A stretch of DNA of 64,000 nucleotides from Rhodococcus rhodochrous. Lineage in GTDB: Bacteria; Actinomycetota; Actinomycetes; Mycobacteriales; Mycobacteriaceae. Location of the stretch: the NCBI RefSeq assembly GCF_014854695.1, contig NZ_CP027560.1:1-64000 (forward strand), given 5' to 3'. Both the position numbers and the translations under genes were made by a program. The notes below the pieces were generated by a model, which saw only the letters and a program-made list of their open reading frames with translations, had not been told where the DNA came from and did no database searches. This document shows positions 46,801 to 54,454 of the stretch, in pieces; within the stretch, counting starts at the first letter, position 1, and each line of letters opens with the position of its first letter.

Positions 46801-49668
46801 GGGAGTGCCCCAGCTCGAATGGTCGAGCAATTCGCCGTGCCGGTTGTAGATCCGGCCGTCCTCACCGTCGTAGACCGCGGTGCCCTCACGCTTGCGCAGC
46901 GTGCCGCGCGCATCGCCCTGCGGGGTGTTGATCGTCGGCGGCAGCTGGAACGGATCGTCGGTCTTCGGCATGTCACCGGTGATCGGCCCGAGCGCCGTCT
47001 CCCACCCGGACGGGCTCGGCTCGGTCTGCTCGAACGTGCCGTCGTCGTTGACCTTGACCTGCTCGCGCTTGGCGGTGACCGGCTTGCCGTTCTCGTCGAG
47101 GACGGGGTTGCCGTTCTCGTCGATGATCGGCACGTCCACCGTTTCGGTGGCCGGCGCGGGCTGCGGATCGGGTAGGAACGGTTTGGCGAGGTCGGCGGCG
47201 ATCTCGATGCTCTTGACGATCGCCTCGACGATGGTCTTGACGTCGGAGAAGAACGCCTTGATCTGGGCCTGGCCCTCGGGTGAGCCGAACACCTCGGCCC
47301 AGTGGTCGGTGGCCTTCTCGATGCTGTCGAGCCAGGAGTCGCCGACGTCGTCGCTGCCGTCGAACAGGCTCATGGCCATCGACGAGATGTTCCTGACGAT
47401 GTTCCACAGCTGGACGAAGGTGTCGATCGCGTTCTGCATGAAGTCGTGCAGCTGCGACTGGCCCGTCGTCTCGTTGATGGTGGTGGCCATCCGGTGGATG
47501 GTGTCGGCGAAGTTGCCGGTCCCTTCCTCGAACTCCGCGGTGATTCCGGGCAGGAAATCGGAGCCGACCAGGGTCAGGTCGTACATGGCCTTGGCGATGT
47601 TGCCGAAGCCGTCGAGCAGGGGACCGAGGGCGGTGGTGACGTTGTCGAAGATCGTGGTGATCCCGGCCTGCTGCTCGGGCAGCATCAGCCATTCCATCGC
47701 CGACTGCAGCTTGGTGTTGAGCACGTCGGCCAGCCCCGTGAGGCTGGTCGTCATCATCGGCAGGTAGGTCTGCGCGAGGCTCTGCAGCTGCGGCCCGAGA
47801 TTCTCGAACAGCGAGTCCTGCACCGCCAGGCGCAGGGTCTTCCACTCGTCCCCGAGTTCGCGGGTCATCTCCACGAACTGGCGGGCGTTCGGCGACAGGT
47901 TCTCGAGAGCCTGCTGGTACTCGTCGAGTGACGACGCCGTCTCGGACTGGGCCTTGGCCAGCGCGTCGTAGGCGTCGGCGATCTGGCGGGCGGCCTGCTC
48001 GTTGGCGCGGGCGACGTCCCGGTGGGTGCGGTCGAGGTTCTTCTCGGCCTCGATGACTCGCTCGTCGGCCTCGACGATCCGGTCCTTGGCGGCGACGACC
48101 TGCTCCGAGCCTTCGACCCCGAGCCGGTTGGCCTCCTCGGTTTCCTTGCGCAGATCACCGTTGCGTTCGCGCACCTCGGCGAGCCGCTGGACGGCCTGGT
48201 CGTAGTCGATCTTGGCCGCGCGCCGGTCCAGATCGGCGTCCGGGCCCTTGAAGTCGTTGCGCTGCAGTCGGCGGCGGGCCCGGTCGACGGCGAGCATCGC
48301 CGATTCCTCGTCGATCGCGGAGCCCTTGAGCGCGAGGTTGAGGTCTTCGATCCGCTCGACGGCGTCCTCACGGGCCCGGGTCAGATCCTCCTGGGCCTGC
48401 TTCGACGCCTTCTGCGCGTTCTGGACGTTCTTCTCGGCCTGCTCGATCGACTCGGCGCCCTGCTCGGCGGTGCGTGAGGCGTTCTCGTAGGCGTCGGCAA
48501 CGGACTGCTGCGCGTTCTCGACCGCCTCGGCGGTGGCCTTCTGCTCCTTCTCGGCGTTCTTCGCGGCCTCCGCGCCCTTGGTGAAGGCGTCGGTCACCCC
48601 GGACATGCCGATGGCGATGGTGCCGATCGTCGTCGCTGCGGCGGTAGCCATCGCCGGGAGCAGAGAGATGACCCCGGCAGCCTGGACCACCTGCCCGATC
48701 AGGGGCACGAGCGAGACCGCGGCCAGCCCCATCAGGGCGGTCTTGGCCAGCCCGATCACCGACCCGAACTGCCCGAACAGGCCGATGAGCAGGTTCAGGG
48801 GGTTGATGTTCGGGAAGCTGGGCATGGCCGCGATCTGCGCCGCGATCATGGCGAGCATGGCCTGCATCGCCGCCAGCGAGGCCATCGCCGCACCGGTGTC
48901 GAGGTTGAAATTGACCCGGATCGGATGCTCGGCCCACATGCGGAACATCTGCACCTCGGCCATGGCCTGGGAGGTGTCGACCCGCAGTTTGACGTCGATG
49001 GTGCGTTCGGCCATGCCGAGCAGCCCGTTGAGCGAGGACAGCTCCCCGGCCGCACCCCCGACGTCGAGGTTCAGTCGCATGTCGAGGGTTCGGCCGGCGA
49101 ACTGGCGCAGCGAGGCGAGCTGGACGACCGCGTCGGTGGTGTCCAGGCTCAGGTCCATGTCGATCGTGCGATCGCGGACGAACTCGTCGAGCGTGGCCTC
49201 GGCGACGGTGGTGTCGACGTCGACCGTGGCGGTGATCGTCTTGTCCGAGGTGCCCAGCAGCGAGTTCAGGGAGGCGAGGTCACCGGCCGCGCCCCCGAGG
49301 TCGAGATCGAGTTTGATCTCCAGGGGCCGGTCGGCGAGCTGCCGGAAGGCGGTCAGCTGGGCGGTCGCGGCGCTGGTGTCGAGCCGGGTGCCGAGCTTGA
49401 TGGTGCGATCGAGGCTTTCGATCTGGGTGGTCAGCTGCGAGCGCAGCAGATCAGTGTCGAGCTGGGCCTCGATTTTGATCGGGGGCAGACGCATGGTGCG
49501 CATCTGCGTTTCGAGCCGGGACCGGAACCGGTGGATGTTCTCCGGTTCGATCGGGATCTGCAGCGGCTTGTTGAACGCCTCGAGGCGGGCCTCGACTTGC
49601 TGGAAGAACGTGCCCCAGTGCGGCGAGATGGTGAGCCGAGCAGAACCGGCGTTGTAGGAGTCGGACAT
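43840..49668 (-). CDS. tape measure protein with peptidase and transglycosylase domains
   Basis: 1942 aa, largest gene, sets tail length. Residues ~60-280: four repeats alternating LxxL-x-D-x-R-x-I and GGAAGxLxSLNxLLG; ~285-360 hydrophobic membrane-type segment (IGLAKTALMGLAAVSLVPLI); ~365-600 coiled coil. ~1428-1505: M15-like zinc peptidase features (HMGGKAIDLDGPNKQ then GGHSDHVHWAMD). ~1600-1700: lytic transglycosylase (VLKQIEIESSGDPRAINLWD with catalytic Glu, then SKGLIQTIDPTFQAH). Both domains should cut cell wall during DNA entry. ATG with no rival start. Confidence 0.9.
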   Translation of the reverse strand: MSDSYNAGSARLTISPHWGTFFQQVEARLEAFNKPLQIPIEPENIHRFRSRLETQMRTMRLPPIKIEAQLDTDLLRSQLTTQIESLDRTIKLGTRLDTSAATAQLTAFRQLADRPLEIKLDLDLGGAAGDLASLNSLLGTSDKTITATVDVDTTVAEATLDEFVRDRTIDMDLSLDTTDAVVQLASLRQFAGRTLDMRLNLDVGGAAGELSSLNGLLGMAERTIDVKLRVDTSQAMAEVQMFRMWAEHPIRVNFNLDTGAAMASLAAMQAMLAMIAAQIAAMPSFPNINPLNLLIGLFGQFGSVIGLAKTALMGLAAVSLVPLIGQVVQAAGVISLLPAMATAAATTIGTIAIGMSGVTDAFTKGAEAAKNAEKEQKATAEAVENAQQSVADAYENASRTAEQGAESIEQAEKNVQNAQKASKQAQEDLTRAREDAVERIEDLNLALKGSAIDEESAMLAVDRARRRLQRNDFKGPDADLDRRAAKIDYDQAVQRLAEVRERNGDLRKETEEANRLGVEGSEQVVAAKDRIVEADERVIEAEKNLDRTHRDVARANEQAARQIADAYDALAKAQSETASSLDEYQQALENLSPNARQFVEMTRELGDEWKTLRLAVQDSLFENLGPQLQSLAQTYLPMMTTSLTGLADVLNTKLQSAMEWLMLPEQQAGITTIFDNVTTALGPLLDGFGNIAKAMYDLTLVGSDFLPGITAEFEEGTGNFADTIHRMATTINETTGQSQLHDFMQNAIDTFVQLWNIVRNISSMAMSLFDGSDDVGDSWLDSIEKATDHWAEVFGSPEGQAQIKAFFSDVKTIVEAIVKSIEIAADLAKPFLPDPQPAPATETVDVPIIDENGNPVLDENGKPVTAKREQVKVNDDGTFEQTEPSPSGWETALGPITGDMPKTDDPFQLPPTINTPQGDARGTLRKREGTAVYDGEDGRIYNRHGELLDHSSWGTPVVEGSLQDRIADVFVGSGNHPGRGADNNKQDLTGVDDFEGGGWLGSWKRAWGSGFGFNRDAWNWQEENRRRLEDGRPLINRDGTERPGTANLKYPERNVIAQELTDEQFNALSPAEQTAYLEARGAGGRGRSRGGAGMLGPGEIPGDPGLFSGGPGPVSGGLEGQLESQLNTGTNLEHNGLSWDGLVQTWDTTLFPALDTAKDKVVELGGAFTDYIGDKASTAWTGLRDGVVSGWNEHIMPAWNTLRTEGLGGLADDFLAKITNGAVTSWGELPSKIGEGVGRIVEEQFPGLSSGLDTLHEKFGTIVGKIGEVWEGLKDKLGSVVDWVIDTVYNNGIVSFWNAIASKIGLETLEPIAGIGSSAAKGSGGRKVKAYADGGVHGVMSGYSPGIDDRFIAVGGGEAIMRPEWTRAVGPDYVDAANQAARSGGVDGVRKFLGAYADGGIVMDGVQITTVVQQSMWDKIREAFPDVFLTSATRTQDVGSGFDFHMGGKAIDLDGPNKQGYADWIATAFPDSLELFWDPGPNIDEGRPTSAIGGHSDHVHWAMDAPVGDVDPSLLDKLGSVISGAARSARNLLGSAVASLFERPMRALGNTIPDPFPGVGEFGRIPRAAFDTLLDKSLEMMRGRASERDAASAGTFEVGAGAEQWRSVVLEALERTGHDPSDADIVLKQIEIESSGDPRAINLWDSNAQAGTPSKGLIQTIDPTFQAHRDPALPDDPYDPLANIVAGIRYADAEYGHIRNIWPKTMGYDAGGVLPDDAMALNTTGQPEYVLTSDEWKLIEEFVALIGRPDFISKLAGSFLGPKEPGLFAPQDLAGAYEFPQDSGTRYESPVLTGGSGAAGAAGASSVDGIRQFQHQPDGTTSEEDMLANMAPEARETFEQYGQGAGSEESEFEKGLREITGITFDKRPQEERMAEWSKTYGERWASWGRESLAEVIDESLSPFGLQGISIGTMVTQDVPEAMTRLTRLAELASRGYMRPMGR

Positions 49669-49674
49669 CGGTCC

Positions 49675-50139
49675 TCAGCCCCCCTTCACGCCCAATCGGG
49701 CAAGGATGTTGTTGACGTAGGCCTGGTCCCGTTCCCGTTCGAGTTGCTGCAGTGCAGTGACCGGACGCGGCAGAGGCCGCGGCGGAGGGGTGTTGTTGCC
49801 GTTGACACGGCGCAGAGTGACGTCGAGGCTGCGGATCGCCTCGAGCGTGGCCATCTGCAGGTAGACCGACTGGGAGTAACCGAGCGGTGTCGGCGGTAGC
49901 GGCTCGGCCTGGTCCTCTTCGGACCCGATTTCCGGGAGTCTGGCCTTGGCCAGCTCGACGTCCATCGCCCGAGCCGCCGCATAGTGCGACTCGGGCGGGA
50001 GACGATTGACGAACCGGATCAGCTGAGGCCAGGGTCGGCGGCCACGGAAGTAGTCGAGAAGATCGACGCCCAGTCGCTCTTGGAGGTCGTATTCGATCTC
50101 GTAACCGAACCGGTCGATCAGGGCTACGAGACCGTGGAT
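49675..50139 (-). CDS. tail assembly chaperone, -1 frameshift extension
   Basis: Read by a -1 ribosomal shift at GGGGGGA (50145-50139). After the shift the frame continues IHGLVALIDRFGYEIEYDLQ, ERLGVDLLDYFRGRRPWPQL and IRFVNRLPPESHYAAARAMD, the conserved second-chaperone sequence, to the stop at 49675, giving a ~293-aa fusion. The part after MDVELAKARL could also start independently at ATG 49965. Works with the short form and the tape measure in tail assembly. Confidence 0.85.
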   Translation of the reverse strand: MHGLVALIDRFGYEIEYDLQERLGVDLLDYFRGRRPWPQLIRFVNRLPPESHYAAARAMDVELAKARLPEIGSEEDQAEPLPPTPLGYSQSVYLQMATLEAIRSLDVTLRRVNGNNTPPPRPLPRPVTALQQLERERDQAYVNNILARLGVKGG

Positions 50140-50555
50140 CCCCCCGGGACATCAGCGGCCCCGTTCGAGCCCGCGGCGGGCTTGGGGTTGAAGTGGGCCT
50201 GCACGTCCTGCATGAAGCGGTGTGCGACGTTCATGTGCTTGTTGCACAGCAGCTCGGTCCACACCCGCTCGAAGGCATCACCGCAGATCGCCTTGAGCAC
50301 CGGCAGGAATCGCTGCGGGGTCAGGCGGCCGCCGGAGGCGTACAGCTCGGCGATGGCCACGATGCGGCCCGACTCGACGGGCTCGGTGATGACGATCGGC
50401 GGGTCGAACTCCTTGAGGACGTACGGCTCGGCGGGCACGTAGCCCTCCATCGCCTCACGTTCGAGCTGCGCGAAATGGCCCAGCTCCTCGGTGTCGACGA
50501 CCTTCTCGGCCTCGGCGTCGATGGTGGGCTTGATCAGCGGGTTGTTCTTCGACAC
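50124..50555 (-). CDS. tail assembly chaperone (short form)
   Basis: 143 aa, GTG start with GGAGAGA upstream. YVPAEPYVLKEFDPPIVITE, GRIVAIAELYASGGRLTPQR and AICGDAFERVWTELLCNKHM fit the G-type chaperone of siphoviruses; the C-terminus (PKPAAGSNGAADVPGGSTVS) is the variable tail that includes the slippery site. Located between the tail-tube genes and the tape measure, as always. Confidence 0.85.
   Translation of the reverse strand: MSKNNPLIKPTIDAEAEKVVDTEELGHFAQLEREAMEGYVPAEPYVLKEFDPPIVITEPVESGRIVAIAELYASGGRLTPQRFLPVLKAICGDAFERVWTELLCNKHMNVAHRFMQDVQAHFNPKPAAGSNGAADVPGGSTVS
50139..50145 (-). other. slippery heptamer GGGGGGA
   Basis: Zero-frame codons GGG GGA preceded by G; a -1 slip lets P- and A-site tRNAs re-pair on GGG GGG. 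The zero frame stops four codons later (TCC ACG GTC TCG TAG) while the -1 frame is open for 154 codons. Confidence 0.85.
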
Positions 50556-50593
50556 GGGTTCTCTCCCTGGGGTCTGTTCGTACGGATCGGGGG

Positions 50594-50785
50594 TTACTTG
50601 CCGGACTTGGCGTCGTCGGCGGGCTTGGTCTCGGCCCGGACGGGGGTCGCCTTGGCGGCGGGCGCGGGGAGCTCGGCGTAGCCGGAGCCGCGCAGGTTGT
50701 GGTAGTCCCGCGCGCTCTGCGCGGTGACGATCCGGCCGGTGCTCACGTGCTTGAGCGGACGCGGAAAGGTGAGTTCGGAAGCCAT
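50594..50785 (-). CDS. small tail-module ORFan
   Basis: 63 aa. PRPLKHVSTGRIVTAQSARD then a Lys/Ala/Pro tail. ATG with CAGGAGA upstream. Small proteins at this place between tail tube and chaperones are common in siphoviruses; function unknown. Confidence 0.55.
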   Translation of the reverse strand: MASELTFPRPLKHVSTGRIVTAQSARDYHNLRGSGYAELPAPAAKATPVRAETKPADDAKSGK

Positions 50786-50827
50786 CGGGTTCTCCTGGGG
50801 CACCCCGCGAAAGGAGTGGTCGGCCCG

Positions 50828-50861
50828 GGTGCGCGCCGCGCGGGGATCAGCGGCGCGCACC
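50828..50861 (-). terminator. hairpin after the tail tube gene
   Basis: Perfect 11-bp stem GGTGCGCGCCG / CGGCGCGCACC, 12-nt loop, with extra CGGCC/GGCCG pairing outside. Just downstream of the tail tube stop at 50876; no U-run. Probably lowers expression beyond the abundant tube protein. Confidence 0.5.
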
Positions 50862-50875
50862 TGGCCGTGGCGCCC

Positions 50876-51535
50876 TTACGGGGTGCCGATGGTGAATCCG
50901 GCCTCTTCGACGAGCTGGGCCCAGCCGGGGCCGCCGAAGAACAGCCGCGAGCTGTAGCCGAGGACGTCGTCGACCTTCGCCTTGACCGTCATCGGGTAGG
51001 CGATGGCGGACTCGGGGTTCCAGTCCTGGGCGGCGACCTCGGCGATCGAGGCGCGCGGCAGGACGCGGCCGAAGTAGATTTCTTCGCCGGGCTTGCCGTC
51101 CACGGCGAGGAAGATCGTGCGGTAGTAGGTCGTCGACGGGTCGGTCGGCTCGGAGAACTGCACTTCCTTCGTCACCGGATCGGCGGTGATCGCCGACAGG
51201 TCGACGTTGTGGTACATCTCGAGGACCTTCTTGGACGACTGGATCGGCGTGAAGCCGACCGACAGCGTCCGCTTGATGATGTCCTCGCGGACCTCCTCGA
51301 GCACGCCCCAGGCCTCGACCGCGTTGGACTGGGTCTCGGGGGTGAACGTCGGGGGTGCGTCCTTGCTGATCAGGCCCACCGACTCGAAGCCGGTGAAGGC
51401 GACGAGGTCGGCGGCCGCGCCGGTAGTGAACGAGACCGGGATGGACGCGGACATCGGTGCAACGAGCACCGCGCCGCGGGTGGCCTTGCGAACCAGGTTG
51501 GCCTTGAAGTCCTGGATGGTGGCGATCGACGCCAT
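50876..51535 (-). CDS. major tail (tube) protein
   Basis: 219 aa. DFKANLVRKATRGAVLVAPM, GFESVGLISKDAPPTFTPET, NAVEAWGVLEEVREDIIKRT, MYHNVDLSAITADPVTKEVQ and YFGRVLPRASIAEVAAQDWN follow the tube-protein fold (two beta-sheets with a helix). ATG 51535 chosen for GGAGTGCCC upstream. Located between the connector genes and the chaperones, the universal place for this gene. Confidence 0.8.
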   Translation of the reverse strand: MASIATIQDFKANLVRKATRGAVLVAPMSASIPVSFTTGAAADLVAFTGFESVGLISKDAPPTFTPETQSNAVEAWGVLEEVREDIIKRTLSVGFTPIQSSKKVLEMYHNVDLSAITADPVTKEVQFSEPTDPSTTYYRTIFLAVDGKPGEEIYFGRVLPRASIAEVAAQDWNPESAIAYPMTVKAKVDDVLGYSSRLFFGGPGWAQLVEEAGFTIGTP

Positions 51536-51547
51536 GGGCACTCCTTG

Positions 51548-51592
51548 GAAACGGAAAACGGCCCTCCCTGGTGGGAGAGCCGTTTGGGGGGA
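51548..51592 (-). terminator. hairpin before the tail tube gene
   Basis: AAACGGC-C-CTCCC and GGGAG-A-GCCGTTT flank a short loop. It lies in the leader of the tube gene, so it could terminate upstream transcripts or protect the tube mRNA's 5' end. Confidence 0.4.
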
Positions 51593-51607
51593 CGGTGGCG
51601 GGGCTGT

Positions 51608-52006
51608 TCAGAGGGGCCGGAAGGTCAGGCCGTAGGAGGCGAGCACCGCCCGGTTCTGCGGGTCGATGTCGGGCACCCGTTTGATGCCGGTGACCTCGCG
51701 GGCGTGGTCGATCAGCACCCCGCCGGGGGCGGTGCCGGCCGAATTGAGCACCCGCCTGCGCACCTGGCCGGAGATCTGCATGGACTCGCGGCGGGTGTGG
51801 GAGAACACCTCGACGTCGATCACGGGGCGGTCGTTGAACCCGTCGTTGCCGCCACCGACCCGGTTGATCAGCAGGATCGGCAGCTTGGACAGGTCGAACT
51901 TGCCGTCCTCGCCGACCGGCACGGAGGTGCAGGTATGGCCCAGATCGGCGAGCAGATCGCACATGACCTGCTCGGCGTCGGGCCATTCGAGGTCGCCGTA
52001 GCTCAC
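51608..52006 (-). CDS. tail terminator-type protein
   Basis: 132 aa. GTG start in GTGA overlap. LEWPDAEQVMCDLLADLGHT, LPILLINRVGGGNDGFNDRP and VIDVEVFSHTRRESMQISGQ resemble tail terminator/completion proteins (strand VDVEVF after R-x-x-G). Position directly before the tube gene supports it. Confidence 0.6.
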   Translation of the reverse strand: MSYGDLEWPDAEQVMCDLLADLGHTCTSVPVGEDGKFDLSKLPILLINRVGGGNDGFNDRPVIDVEVFSHTRRESMQISGQVRRRVLNSAGTAPGGVLIDHAREVTGIKRVPDIDPQNRAVLASYGLTFRPL

Positions 52007-52302
52007 ATCGCCTCCAACATCTCGGCGCCGTCGCGCATGACGCGCTCGGCGGCGTTGTAGCGGGTTCCGTGCTCGCGGAACCGGGCGTAATGCCCGAAGG
52101 CGTAGGTGACCGACACGAGGTTTCCGTCCTCGTCGTGGCCGGTGTAGGCCACGACCGAGCGCGAGTTGAAGCCGGTGCGTTTGCGGGAGTTCGCGGTCCA
52201 GTAGTTCGCGAGCTGGGTCGCTTTGCCCTGCAGCGCCTCGCGTAGGTCCTCGCCGTCGCTCATCAGCCGGTCGAGGTCGTTGCCCGCGGCGTCGTACTCC
52301 AC
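52003..52302 (-). CDS. HK97 gp10-like head-tail/tail protein
   Basis: 99 aa. GTG start. LREALQGKATQLANYWTANS then VSVTYAFGHYARFREHGTRY (the Y-x-x-F-x-E-x-G-T block) match gp10-like proteins, also called minor tail or neck proteins. In coupled overlap with the next gene. Confidence 0.65.
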   Translation of the reverse strand: MEYDAAGNDLDRLMSDGEDLREALQGKATQLANYWTANSRKRTGFNSRSVVAYTGHDEDGNLVSVTYAFGHYARFREHGTRYNAAERVMRDGAEMLEAM

Positions 52303-52304
52303 GG

Positions 52305-52685
52305 TCAGACCACTTCCTCGAGGGTGAAGCGCAGTCCGGGGGTCCAGCCGGTGAACGGATTGCGTGGCACCATCGGGTCGCCGCTGATGTTGACGATCCG
52401 GCCGTTGGGCAGCTCGATCCGGTCACGTCCACGCACGTCGTCGTCGGTGTTGGTGCTGGTCACCGACACGCGGTTGGTGCGGCGTTCGCCGTCCTCGACG
52501 TTGCGTCCGGCCCAGCTCTTGCCGATTGCGCAGGGCCCGATCTGGTGCGAGCGCAGGTACCCGTCGACGATGTCGACGTTCGGCCGGAGCGGGTCGGGCA
52601 GGACCGGGTCGCCGTGCTGGTCGAACTCGACCGCCCGGAACACCCACAGCATCGACCCGGCGGGAAAGTGCAGGCCTTCGCTCAT
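52305..52685 (-). CDS. head-tail stopper candidate
   Basis: 126 aa. HFPAGSMLWVFRAVEFDQHG and RDRIELPNGRIVNISGDPMV, NPFTGWTPGLRFTLEEVV: a beta-barrel-like protein at the stopper position between adaptor and gp10-like genes. ATG overlaps the upstream stop. Assignment by position. Confidence 0.55.
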   Translation of the reverse strand: MSEGLHFPAGSMLWVFRAVEFDQHGDPVLPDPLRPNVDIVDGYLRSHQIGPCAIGKSWAGRNVEDGERRTNRVSVTSTNTDDDVRGRDRIELPNGRIVNISGDPMVPRNPFTGWTPGLRFTLEEVV

Positions 52686-53098
52686 GTCAGCCCCGGGGTG
52701 CGGGAGCCGAGGCCGTTGAGCTTGAGGATCGTGCGAGCGGGCTCGCACAGCTCACCGGTCGCCTTCTTGATGTCCTCGGCGGTGGGCAGGTTGGTGTAGG
52801 ACACCGAGCCGCCGTCGACGGACTGGGAGGACACCTGCGGGGCCTGGCCGAGGTTGCCGCCGAGCGGATTGATCTTCGCGGCCTTCCAGAACGCGACCTG
52901 CTGGCAGGTCGCGTCCCGGAAAGCGTTGCGCACTGTCACTGCGGTAGGGAGCCGATTGGCGTCCGCTTCGTACCGGTCGAACCGGGTTTCCTTGTTGACG
53001 ATCAGGCTCGCCTGCAGCAGTTGCATGTGCGCGTCGTCGGGAATGCTCCCGAGCCACGGGACCAGATCGGCGGGTTCGGCGTAGATGGGGATGTCCAT
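52682..53098 (-). CDS. head-tail adaptor
   Basis: 138 aa. IPDDAHMQLLQASLIVNKET, VTVRNAFRDATCQQVAFWKA and ELCEPARTILKLNGL are helical, as expected for gp15/HK97 gp6-type adaptors that add to the portal ring. ATG at 53098 with GGAAAGG upstream. Confidence 0.65.
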   Translation of the reverse strand: MDIPIYAEPADLVPWLGSIPDDAHMQLLQASLIVNKETRFDRYEADANRLPTAVTVRNAFRDATCQQVAFWKAAKINPLGGNLGQAPQVSSQSVDGGSVSYTNLPTAEDIKKATGELCEPARTILKLNGLGSRTPGLT

Positions 53099-53118
53099 GC
53101 GCTGACCTGCCTTTCCGG

Positions 53119-53478
53119 TTACTCGTCGGCGACGAACCAGCCGCGGATCGTGTCGATCTTCTTGCCCTTGAGCTGGGCGTCGGTCTTGCCCTGGGCCTTG
53201 GCGTAGGCGACCCATTCGTCGCGGTCGGCGTCGGCGGCGGGCATCTCGAGCTGCGCGGTGAGAGCGACCAGGGAGACGGCAGCCTCGTCATTGGCGGCCT
53301 CGAGCTCGGCCTGGGCGGCCTTCGCGGCCTCAGTGGCGGCGGAGACCGCGGTCTTGGCCTCGTCGGGGGTGCTCGACCCCTCCTCGATGCGTTCCCAGCG
53401 GGCCAGACCGGACAGGTACGACGGATCGTCGTGCAGTGTCACGGTCTGGCCGCTGTTCCGGTTACGGAAGGTGGGCAT
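53119..53478 (-). CDS. small head protein
   Basis: 119 aa. N-terminal RNRNSGQTVTLHDDPSYLSG is a common opening of small actinophage proteins just after the capsid gene; then an Ala/Glu coiled coil and a C-terminal LKGKKIDTIRGWFVADE resembling a HeH/SAP-like motif. Overlaps the capsid stop (TGATG). Decoration or connector role is inferred. Confidence 0.55.
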   Translation of the reverse strand: MPTFRNRNSGQTVTLHDDPSYLSGLARWERIEEGSSTPDEAKTAVSAATEAAKAAQAELEAANDEAAVSLVALTAQLEMPAADADRDEWVAYAKAQGKTDAQLKGKKIDTIRGWFVADE

Positions 53479-54395
53479 CAGGCTGCGTCGTCGCCCTTGA
53501 GCAGGACCGCGCGGTTCGGGTCGATCGTCTTGACACCGAAGAGGGTGTCGAGCGAGACGATCGCCTTCTTGAACTTGATGTCGTAGTCCATGGCGATGCG
53601 GATCGACAGGCCCTTGTAGGACACGACCTGCGCGTTCGCGCCCGGGGGCACCGCGAGGGCGGCGGAGGCGAAGCAGAAGGCGTTCGGGTGGAACGCCACG
53701 CCGACCTCGGTCGTGGGCTGGCCGGCGGCCGGGGTGGCGGCGGGCTGGCCGACGTTCTGTGTGCGGTAGACGTCGAAGCCGAACAGGTCGTTGCCGACCG
53801 AGCCGCGACGCAGCGCCTCGGTGCTGCCGGACTTGTCGGCGTACTTGACGACGTCCGAGTTGAGCCAGTGCGCCTTGAAGGTGGGGCCGATGACCGCGCG
53901 ACGCTGGCTCTCGGGGACGTTCTTGATGTCGAGCAGGCGACCGGCCTCGATCAGCGACTCGGGGCGCTTCCACTCGAAACCGGTCTGAGTCGACAGACCG
54001 GCCTCCTGGGTCACGTCGTTGCGCAGCGACAAGATGGTGCGGTCGATGAGCTGCGAGAGGCCTTCGAGGGCGGGGGTGAGCAGCTGCTCGTCGAAGTCCG
54101 CGATGTCGAGGGTCAGCTCCTTGCTGGTGACCTCGAACGAGACGTCGCCGATCGTGTCGAGCACGACCGGGATGCTGCCCTCGTTCGCCGTCTGGATATC
54201 GATACCCGTGGCCGGGTTGAAGACCTTGCCCTCGAACGTCGCGGGCTTGCGGATGTTGATGGTGTCACCGACGGTGTCCGCCTGGAAATCGTTGGAGATG
54301 TCGCGGTAGACCAGCGGCAGCATCACCGTGGTCTCGTACAGCGTGGCCAGTGCCTGGCGGGCGATGACATCGGGGGTGAGGAATGCGTTGGGCAC
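53478..54395 (-). CDS. major capsid protein (P22 coat-like)
   Basis: 305 aa. ATLYETTVMLPLVYRDISND, GDTINIRKPATFEGKVFNPA, EVTSKELTLDIADFDEQLLT and DVTQEAGLSTQTG match the P22 gp5-like coat branch of the HK97 fold; C-terminus KKAIVSLDTLFGVKTIDPNR. Preceded by a scaffold gene rather than a fused protease, consistent with P22-type assembly. ATG with AAGGAG upstream (AAATAAGGAGCCC). Confidence 0.85.
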   Translation of the reverse strand: MPNAFLTPDVIARQALATLYETTVMLPLVYRDISNDFQADTVGDTINIRKPATFEGKVFNPATGIDIQTANEGSIPVVLDTIGDVSFEVTSKELTLDIADFDEQLLTPALEGLSQLIDRTILSLRNDVTQEAGLSTQTGFEWKRPESLIEAGRLLDIKNVPESQRRAVIGPTFKAHWLNSDVVKYADKSGSTEALRRGSVGNDLFGFDVYRTQNVGQPAATPAAGQPTTEVGVAFHPNAFCFASAALAVPPGANAQVVSYKGLSIRIAMDYDIKFKKAIVSLDTLFGVKTIDPNRAVLLKGDDAA

Positions 54396-54454
54396 GAGGG
54401 CTCCTTATTTAGTTGTAAACGGTTGGGGGAGAACAGAACTCACCCCGGATGGGG

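Noticed and set aside
44224-47175. 983-residue ORF on the + strand
   Set aside because: Antisense frame of the tape measure gene; composition is arginine/leucine-rich without structure and no ribosome-binding site.
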